A stretch of 64,000 bases of DNA, taken from positions 19,491,718-19,555,717 of the forward strand of contig JALGPY010000004.1 in the NCBI GenBank assembly GCA_023055425.1, given 5' to 3'. Positions within the stretch are counted from its first letter, which is position 1, and the number at the start of each line of letters is the position of its first letter. Both the position numbers and the translations under genes were made by a program. Shown piece by piece: positions 56,449 through 64,000 of the stretch. This stretch comes from Linanthus parryae (Eukaryota > Streptophyta > Magnoliopsida > Ericales > Polemoniaceae). The notes under the pieces were generated by a model that was not told the DNA's origin, searched no databases, and saw only the letters and a program-made list of their open reading frames with translations.

Positions 56449-57735
56449 TGAAAGTGTGAGTATGCAGATGTATAAGCAGTTAAGATACTCTATAAGGGGG
56501 GGAGGGGTTGAATAGAGTATGCCAACTTTTTGCAAAACTTGCTAAGAAAATGAAAACTTGTGCAAACAATGCAGTTCAAGGCCTTGAAAGCTATTTCAAG
56601 CCTTTGAAGTAGATGCTGAAAGTATAGAACAAGTATGCCTTTTTCAAGTCCTTGAAAACAAGTTCAAACCCTTGAAAAGTAAACAGTTTCTATGTACTTC
56701 AAAAGCTATGAAAGTAAATTAACTGAAAAATGTACAAGACAAGTGATTTATAGAGTTCAGTCCACTTGGACCTACGTTTCTACCTCAGGGATTAGATCCC
56801 TGCAGGATTTTCAACTCAATTCTTATTAATCAAAAGCTAAGCCCTAGAACTCAAGCATAGAGAGTTCCCTTACTCTGTTAGAGCTTGTGATTTTCCCTAA
56901 CCTGTCTAGTACCTTCTCTAGCTAACTGATTAACTAAGAATTCTCTATTTTTCACTTTGAACAATCCTCGAGAATAGATGTTGAGATAATACATAAATGA
57001 TCTACCAATATAACTCTATACAGAAGAACACTTAAGAGTAGAAAACTGCAGTGAAATGCAGTGAACTTATGTGAATGGATTGGAATGATGAAGAACTTCT
57101 TTGATGCTTGTCAATACAGAATGTTTTCTCTGTTTTTGCCCGTTGAGAGTTGTGTCTTGATGCTTCGAATTTGAGCTCTATATATACTTCGAACAGCTCT
57201 GGAAATCTCCCCAGATTTTCAGCAACAACATTCCTATTTTGTAGGCAACATAGTTTGACTACTTTGAAATCTTCTGCAACGGTTGGATGATCACAATCTT
57301 CAGAGATATTGTTGTAATCTTGCATTTAACCACCATGAGAAGCTGTCATATACGTGTGATTGATCACAGGATCAAAGTGTCTAACTATTTCCAAATCTGC
57401 TGCAATTCAGTTTAGGAAACAATCCTGCAAAACTTAAAAACGAAATTTCCTGCATTATCATGGTCAAACAAATGATATATTATGATTAAAAACATGTTAG
57501 AACAGTTTGTCTTTCATCATCTAATAACAAAAAATCAAACATATGAAAGAGAGACAGTAAATCAGATTAGAGAGTTAGCAGAAAACTCCCCCTGAGAATG
57601 TGTATTCAGGTTAAGCAGTTTCAAGGCTTTGAATCCAGTTTCAAGGCCTTGAATATAGCCAAACTATTTTCAAGCCTCTGAAACTGATTCAAGGCTTTGA
57701 AAGCTGGTTCAAGGCTTGCACAACCTGATCTTTCA
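56449..57735 (-). repeat. 5' LTR of the 47.6-57.7 kb copia element
   Basis: 1287 bp, TGAAAGATCAGG...CACTTTCA on the minus strand, partner of 47579-48887. It carries the same clusters of the near-palindrome (56575-56676 and 57620-57721); the outermost copy is shortened to TTCAAGGCTTGCA. It is followed by the duplication GATGG at 57736-57740. Confidence 0.92.
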
Positions 57736-57740
57736 GATGG

Positions 57741-58842
57741 TATTAATGGAAATTTTTGGATATTGGTTATGGATTTAATTATGATTATTGGAGATCTTCT
57801 GGAAAATTTACAAGAACTCGGGAATGTCTTGCTGTCTTTACTTCCGTTGTATCTCTAATTCAAGTTAAGTACTTGTGAAATATTTACTATTCATCCATTT
57901 ATTATCGTGCGACTACAAACTAAAGCACCACAGCACGACACAAACCCATAATTCAGCATCAACTCATCAACACAAACCTATAATTTATGTTACCTATTTT
58001 GGAACACAATTGAATCACTAAATGAACCCGAAAAATCATAGTAATGATCCTCAAAACTAACCCAGAAATTAAAGGCATGAATCACAAAACTAACCTTTGA
58101 GTCAAAGTATTTTTTTAAATCATACTATATTAGGATTGAGAATTTTGCCCTTCATACTCTTACAATAATGGATGAAATATTTTACCATCTTCAATTAGAC
58201 AATATAATTGCAAGGGGGGGGGGGGACAATCAACTAATTTTAAAATTGAGGGTTACAATCAGACAATTATGATATATTAGGGGTATGATATGAGAAATTA
58301 AGCCTATTTAAAAGAAGAAGAAAAAACACGACGAGTAATGAATCATTCCCTATTTCTTTAACACAAAGACGCTATGATTAATCAACGCAGAAAAAAGTAA
58401 ATTCAAAACATTGCTTTTCAGTCTGACAAAGGGTAAAAGAAAAATTACCGATTCAATTTTTGAAAAAATATCAATTCAAAAGCTTGTAATCTTGCTTTCA
58501 AACCCTTGAAAATTGGCGATTCCCTAAACAGAAAAGGCCAATAGGTAACAAACTTCGACTTCTTACTAAGTAAGAAGCGCAGAAAACATACTCTCAAATT
58601 TAGCACAAAGACCAATATTTTTTGGGAGATGATTTTGCCTTGAACAAACATTTTGGAATGCTTGGAAGTACATAATAGTATTAGAAAAAACCGTATGAAA
58701 AGTTCGTTATCTTTTTAGAGTTGTAGACATAGAAAAATAATATCATTAATAAAATGAAAATTTATCATTTTGCCATTTTCCGTAGCCATCCATGGGTTTA
58801 AGGACAATTTTTATATTAACAGAAAATTATGTAGCCATCTAA
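57741..58842. other. Noncoding region; one short frame with copies of the copia word
   Basis: AT-rich with a G run at 58216-58226. A 68-codon minus-strand frame (58445-58651) holds SPIFKGLKARLQAFELIF, and the DNA there contains TTCAAACCCTTGAA at 58497-58510, one of the words that fill the nearby copia element. I recognise no gene. Confidence 0.3.
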
Positions 58843-59681
58843 AGGCATTTCTAACCCAATGGGGGGAGGGGTATGGGAGGGAAAAATGTTATAAAAATTT
58901 GGTTCAACACCAACGCATGAGGGGAGGGGGATGGGGAGGGGATCCCACCTAACCACCCCACACCCAAGGTAAAATTTCTCTCGATCCTCCCTAACCATCC
59001 CACACCAAAGGCAAAATTTTTCCCCATAGCGTCCCCTCCCCTCATGGGTTGAAGTTGAACCACATTTTATAAGATTTTTCCCTCTCCCCTCATCCCCCCC
59101 CCCTACCACAAACTACTAATCATCTCCAACCCATTCCTTTTCCCCCACCCAACAAAATTATTTTTTAATACATATTTAATGATTTCAAAATAAACTTGAT
59201 ATTGACCAAAAAAAATTGACACTTTTTAACCGTGTTTTTTTAATTGTTTAATAATTTGTTAACTATATAAAAAATAAGATTTATTAAACTTTCGACAAAA
59301 TAATTTTTTTTGAGGGAACGACAAAATAATATAATGATGACTACATTTTATTAGTAATATTTCATGATTATATTATCGTGAATACATTATTAATTTTTTT
59401 ATAAATAATAAGATGAACTTAAATGTATTAATCATAATAAAAATACATAATATAACTATAAAATATTACTAAGTCTAATTAATAACATCAAATATTAAAT
59501 TAATTAACCACTCCATGTAGGGGGAGGGGGAGGGGATGTCAATGGGAAAATCTCCCCTAACTATCCCACCCTCAAGGCAAAATTTCTCCCCATAGCACCC
59601 CCTCCCCCCGCGGGGTCGGACATGAACCGTATTTTTATACGATTTTTTCCCTCCCCCTCCCCCATAGGGTTAGAGATGCCC
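58843..59681. mobile_element. Harbinger/Tourist-like MITE, relative of 22458-23186
   Basis: The ends AGGCATTTCTAACCCAATGG and, inverted, GGGCATCTCTAACCCTATGG are flanked by TAA at 58840-58842 and 59682-59684. The arms contain G- or C-rich blocks (GGGGGGAGGGG; CCCTCCCCCTCCCCC) and repeated CTAACCATCCCAC phrases; the centre is very AT-rich. There is no coding sequence. Confidence 0.78.
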
Positions 59682-60071
59682 TAAAGAAATAGTATCTTAA
59701 GAGTCTCAAGTGCTGATGAAGTTTATAGTGTAAAAATAAAGTACTCGTGATATGATATATTTGTCAAATATTACTGAGCAATGAGGAATGTGTGAAAAGT
59801 CTATAGATATTTTTTTTTAAAGAAAATAAAACGAAAAGAAACGAAAAGAAAGGTATGTAGATGTATTTGAAAACAAACGAAATCAAACATGAAAAAAGTT
59901 AGAATTATATCTGATTTTGCTAGAGAATCAAAACACTTATTTGGATGATGAAAAAACGAAAATATGAAACTTCAATTTCACACTTTACCGATTCAGACTC
60001 GTCCTTATTAATAAATTAGAAAAAAAAGACTCGGCCTTATCAAGAAAAAGGGAGTTGTGTTTGGCTTCTAT
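59682..60071. other. AT-rich spacer, nothing recognised
   Basis: A-rich words (AAACGAAAAGAAACG) and no open frame of note on either strand. Confidence 0.4.
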
Positions 60072-60907
60072 GGGCTAGTTTGGGAATGCTGTGGCGGTGG
60101 TAGAAAGCTGCTGTGTGAAAACACTGTAGAAAGCTGTTGTGAATTCTTGAAAAAATATTGTTTGGTAAATATTACGTAGAAGCTGCTGTGAAATATTGAT
60201 ATAGTAATTTTGTGTTTGGTAAAATCAACTGTGAAGTTGCTGTGAGAGGGTAAAATGACAAAAATATATGACACGTGTCATTTTCGGAAAAATAACTATT
60301 GATATTTTAAAAAATTGTAAGGTCAAAATCGGTTGCTGATATATTAATCAAAAGCACTTTCTGGAAAAGCATCTCCCCCCTTGCTTCCTGAAAACTGCTG
60401 TGGGACAGCAGAAACTGTCCGGAAAAGCAGAAATTTTATTTTTACCAAACACACTAAGGACTAGTTTGGGAATGCTGTGGCGGTGCTAGAAAGCTGCTGT
60501 GTGAAAACATAGTGGAAAGCTGCAGTGAGTTCTTGATAAAATATTGTTTGGTAAATATTACGTAAAAGCTGCTGTGAAATATTTATATAGAAATTTTGTG
60601 TTTGGTATAATCAACTGTGAAGTTGCTGTGAGAGGGTAAAATGACAAAAATGTATGACACGTGTCATTTCTGTAAAGATAAATAACTATTGATATTTTTA
60701 AAAAACTGTAAGGTTAAAATTGGTTGTAGATAAATTAATCAAAAGCACTTTCTGGAAAAGCATCTCCCCCCTGCTTCCTGAAAACTGTTGTGGAACAGCA
60801 GAAATTATCCGGAAAAACAGAAATTGTATTTTTACCAAACACACTAAAATTGCTTCTGCTGTCGGAAAGCAGCTGTGCTGGCAGCAAAAGCATTCCCAAA
60901 CTCACCC
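60072..60907. mobile_element. hAT-like MITE containing a tandem internal duplication
   Basis: The left end GGGCTAGTTTGGGAATGCTG and inverted right end GGGTGAGTTTGGGAATGCTT bound the element. The first 386 bp (60072-60457) are repeated from 60458 onward at high similarity, including a second GGACTAGTTTGGGAATGCTG start. The right-end block (TTGCTTCTGCTGTCGG...) occurs only once. No target duplication is clear. There is no coding sequence. Confidence 0.72.
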
Positions 60908-62397
60908 AATGTCTTTTGTTTATTGATAAGGTTTATCTAGTACAAATTTAAAGAATAAATTATTTTAAAATTGTTAGACATTTAAATCTATTCTTCGAGT
61001 TGAATCTGTAGGTTGTGTTAAATCGTATTAGCGTATAGAACATATTGTGCCTATTAAAGGATTAAAAAAAAACAGAAGTAATGAAACACCACAACAAAAA
61101 TCAAACGTTAACAATTATAATCGTAATAACATTGATACAAATATAGTTGTTGACGAATTAAACTGAAATTGATAACTTACAAAAAACCAAATGGAGTGAA
61201 GCATGGCTTCAATTATAAAGTCTTATTATAAATCATAACCACAAAAATTGAATATATTTACGTCAAATAGAGCATGTGCTTCAACAACAATCAAGAATTC
61301 AAACATTAGATAGAATACATCTCATCAAATGGGGCATTATCATTTTACTTTGGGACGCTTGTGACACTCAACTCACTTCCTCTACAGAGTATCTGCTTCA
61401 ACAACAATCTTGAATAGCCAAACATGATTGAGAAACCCATGGAGGACAGTCAACTCTCGCACCGCGACCGATAGAGCAACCTACAAAAAATATCAGATGA
61501 ACAAATTATTAGTGTTAGCCTTTGAAAACGGACAAAGTAAAATAATAAGAAATTTAATGCATAAATATAATACTCCAAACATTGATTAACAAACTTAGAT
61601 TTTACTATAGCATTATGCACTGAACGGAGAAACAACCTATGAGATAGCCAACTACCTAACCAAGGAATTGATAGACGAATGAAAGAGATGAGCCATTGTG
61701 GATAGGAGAAATTGAATGTCCTTCATTAAAAAATAAAGAAGCACTACCCCTTCTAGTAACGTATCTAAGTATCCAAAACCATGGACATGTTGCACCTGCA
61801 CTTAAAAGAGTAAGAAAATAATATGACATATAAGTTGTGAACTAATGTAATGCACATAAATAAATTAGTCAAGCTCTAATGTGGGTGAACTGGAGAGATG
61901 AAGAGAGAACGTTAATACGTAGAGGCACACATTCGTTTCTAGTCCATCGATTGTATATATATAGTGTATGTAATATAATTTTTAATTTAAATAAGATTGA
62001 GGATTGAATAGATGTGTAGAGAGTTTGAAATATCGTAGAAAATATCAATACTTCGGCTTATCTTTTGCCAACAAATTACTACCCAAAACATATTTTTTTT
62101 TAAATATATTTATTGAAATTTTATCCAGTCGTCTTTTTTGAATTGATGGCTCCGTGTATATTTTTTAAATTGATTGATTCATTTTCGGAAAGTAAGATAA
62201 GGATAGAAGTGTGAAATATGGAAGTTTGCAAACGTCCGTTCTGCCATTATATATATAGATGTTCCCAGGAGCACTATCGAGCAGGTTCACGACTGAATCC
62301 AAATAATCACATCCTCCTACAACACTGTATAAGTAATATGAGGTCAAATTAAAAGAACATATATAAATACTAAATTGTAATACTTGTTATGTTTCTC
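60908..62397. other. Unassigned AT-rich region
   Basis: No protein domain, RNA gene or repeat structure is recognised. Short frames (for example 61450-61635 minus) show no family features. Possible remnants of old transposons or gene introns cannot be told apart here. Confidence 0.3.
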
Positions 62398-62626
62398 GTG
62401 AATCTTTCCAGTTGATTTTAGGGAGGTCACTTTGACACGGTGATTTGATTAGTAAAACGAGTCAAGAATTTAATTTTTTTAAATGATGTTGTAGATTAGT
62501 GTTGTAGATTAAAGTTGCTCTATCACATCATGAAAATTGAAAAGATTACTAAATTCTTGAAGCATTTGCTAACCAAATTGTCGGGTCAAAGCGACCAGGT
62601 GAATAGTACACCGAAAAGATTCAGGA
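62398..62626. mobile_element. Stowaway-like MITE, family copy 3 (diverged)
   Basis: The left arm GTGAATCTTTCCAG, then GTCACTTTGACACGGTGATTTG, pairs with the inverted right arm CTGAATCTTTTCGG, then GTCGCTTTGACCCGACAATTTG. The core resembles 23331-23590 and 24933-25190. Edges are approximate. Confidence 0.6.
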
Positions 62627-64000
62627 TAAAGGCAGGAGCCGCAGGACTACTTTGGAATGAGTTGGGCCTACCGTTCAATTTACTGGCATTTTGTTGGAGT
62701 TTTGTTAGAGAGATGTTTGGGCTCTGTAAAGGCTTGCCAAAAGTTGGACCTTCAAGGCACAGAGCAAAAGGGCGGGTCTTTTTCTTTCATCGGTCGTGTG
62801 AAAATAAAAAAAAAAAAGAAAAAGAAAAAGAAAAGGAAGCACATAGGTCGTTTGCTGCTCGCTACAACAGGGAGCTGAGCCCTCTTGCCGCCAACGATTC
62901 ACAAGCTGCGTGGCCGTCGTCGTTGGAAGCACACCGGAACCTCCACTTTCCGATAACAATACAAGGTATTCCATCAACCTTGTTTCTGCTGAAGACCATC
63001 TCCCGAAGCAATTAGTTCATATTTTTCTGTCGATAGAAATTATCAGTGTCGAAAAGAACTCTTGAAATCATATAAAAATCCCTACTTATAGTTTATGTAC
63101 GGGGTACTGCTGCCAGAACCATAACGCCTTGTTGAATAGTCAAAAAATTGAACTGAAAACAGAAATTCTCATAGGAAGGGTATAATAAAATCAACACTCC
63201 AAGAAATACTTGAGATTGCACCAACTTTCTGTTTCCAGGGATGCCATTAGCTTCTTGCTCCCAATAATAAAGACTTTCTCAGAACTCTAATCTCTCTTGA
63301 ACTTTAACAGCTGTGTTTTCTTGGTCTATTAGTCTAATTACAATGTCTGTAAGTGGTTTTAGTAGTTGCTATGCTTCGTTGCTCCTTAGAGTCTCAGTTG
63401 ATGTTGTTGTTAGAATTACAAATTTTGCACTCACGCATGAAATGGGTTAGTCAAATCTTTTTTTTTGGTAGGTTTGGTATTGCTGGTCTTTTGATAGGTG
63501 AATTTGTTTTTTCCCCACTATCAATTCCTAATTTTACAATTTAACATCTCATCTGAAAAATATAAATAAATTGCACTGAGTAATCACTTTGACAAAGGCT
63601 GTTGTGGGCGTGTCTGTGGGACTTGGCAGGCTATGATGGTGTCTGCGCTTGTCAAATCAGCTGCATCATTTGCGCGTATTTTGGATGTTAAATTTCGGAC
63701 TTAGTCAAAAGTGATTACTTGGTTCTGGTATAACTTATCGAGAAGGAAGTCAAACGATTGTGAAGAACGGGAAGAGAAGAGGAGAGAATACACTTAGAAC
63801 TACTTTACTGTTGCCTGACATAGTACTTCTCGTCCTTTTTGTATCCCTTCCTCCTTTTACCTCCATGAGCTGGAGAGTTCTGAGTTGTGGTTCTGCTCCC
63901 TTTAAGTCTCCAACTCCTATCGTCGTCTCTTTGCCTCAATGTCCCTCAATGGAGCGACATCAAAGTGTTTGTTCTGTTGCATGTGTTTTTTGGGACCTCA
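62627..64000. other. Unassigned; possible 5' end of a gene running off the right edge
   Basis: 62640-62960 is less AT-rich, with an A-run microsatellite (62807-62838) and a plus-strand open frame (62515-63015) that starts inside the MITE and has no recognised domain. The sequence ACAATACAAGGTATTCC near 62958 could be an exon-intron junction (AAG|GTATT). Beyond 63000 the DNA is AT/T-rich and could be an intron or noncoding. I assign no product. Confidence 0.25.

Larger units (their letters stand above)
47579..57735 (-). mobile_element. Complete Ty1/copia element with an extra 3' ORF
   Basis: LTRs of about 1.3 kb, a perfect 5-bp duplication GATGG (47574-47578 and 57736-57740), a Met-type primer site and a purine tract are all in place. 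On the minus strand the order is gag, zinc knuckles, integrase, RT, RNase H, then an additional ORF region before the 3' LTR, a layout like the SIRE/Maximus group. Domains are well preserved but several frame changes and one knuckle change break the polyprotein. A 14-bp near-palindrome is repeated about 30 times through the element. Confidence 0.93.

Noticed and set aside
47579..57735. CRISPR-like array from the repeated palindromes
   Set aside because: Spacing is irregular, copies lie in coding DNA and LTRs, and the genome is a plant's.

Overview
The window looks like nuclear DNA of a flowering plant, probably a eudicot (inference). Grounds seen in the sequence: Ty1/copia and Ty3/gypsy LTR retrotransposons with plant-type primer sites, many short non-autonomous DNA transposons, an L1-type LINE, a PPR gene relic, a RING-H2 gene family and a neprosin-domain fragment. 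I cannot name the species. Nearly all of the 64 kb is mobile DNA in nested layers. The only intact-looking host reading frames are two RING-H2 genes near 17-19 kb.

Layout. 1-5239: the 5' part of a decayed copia element on the minus strand, cut by the window edge, next to a short gypsy tail. 6700-14457: a complete but coding-dead copia element with 1.86 kb LTRs and a perfect 5-bp target duplication (CAAAA). It sits in an older inverted repeat that carries the 3' end of a neprosin-like gene. 15.2-19.4 kb: a tandem array of RING-H2/proline-rich units (one fragment, one pseudogene, two open copies), ending in a gypsy gag-protease relic. 21-27 kb: many MITEs (Mutator, hAT, Harbinger and Stowaway-like), four of them inserted in one LINE relic. 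28.3-29.9 kb: a PPR pseudogene. 30.2-31.2 kb: a MULE-like element with MITE termini and about 0.9 kb of unrelated cargo. 32.5-33.9 kb: a copia LTR and gag fragment.

35765-46807: a complete Athila-like gypsy element (TSD CTTAA) with one long gag-protease ORF and no reverse transcriptase, so non-autonomous. Its 3' LTR is 742 bp longer than the 5' LTR because of an internal partial duplication. 47579-57735: a complete copia element (TSD GATGG) with nearly readable gag, integrase, RT and RNase H, plus an extra ORF between pol and the 3' LTR. 57.7-64 kb: noncoding DNA with three more MITEs and no recognisable gene.

The signal I find most unusual is in the 47.6-57.7 kb copia element. A 14-bp near-palindrome (TTCAAGGCCTTGAA and close variants) occurs roughly 30 times, in both LTRs and scattered through its coding region, in more than one reading frame. 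Other notable points are the head-to-head neprosin inverted repeat, a downstream motif it shares with the RING array, the MITE/Pack-MULE pair, a hAT-like MITE with two opposed tRNA-like modules, and the unequal Athila LTRs.
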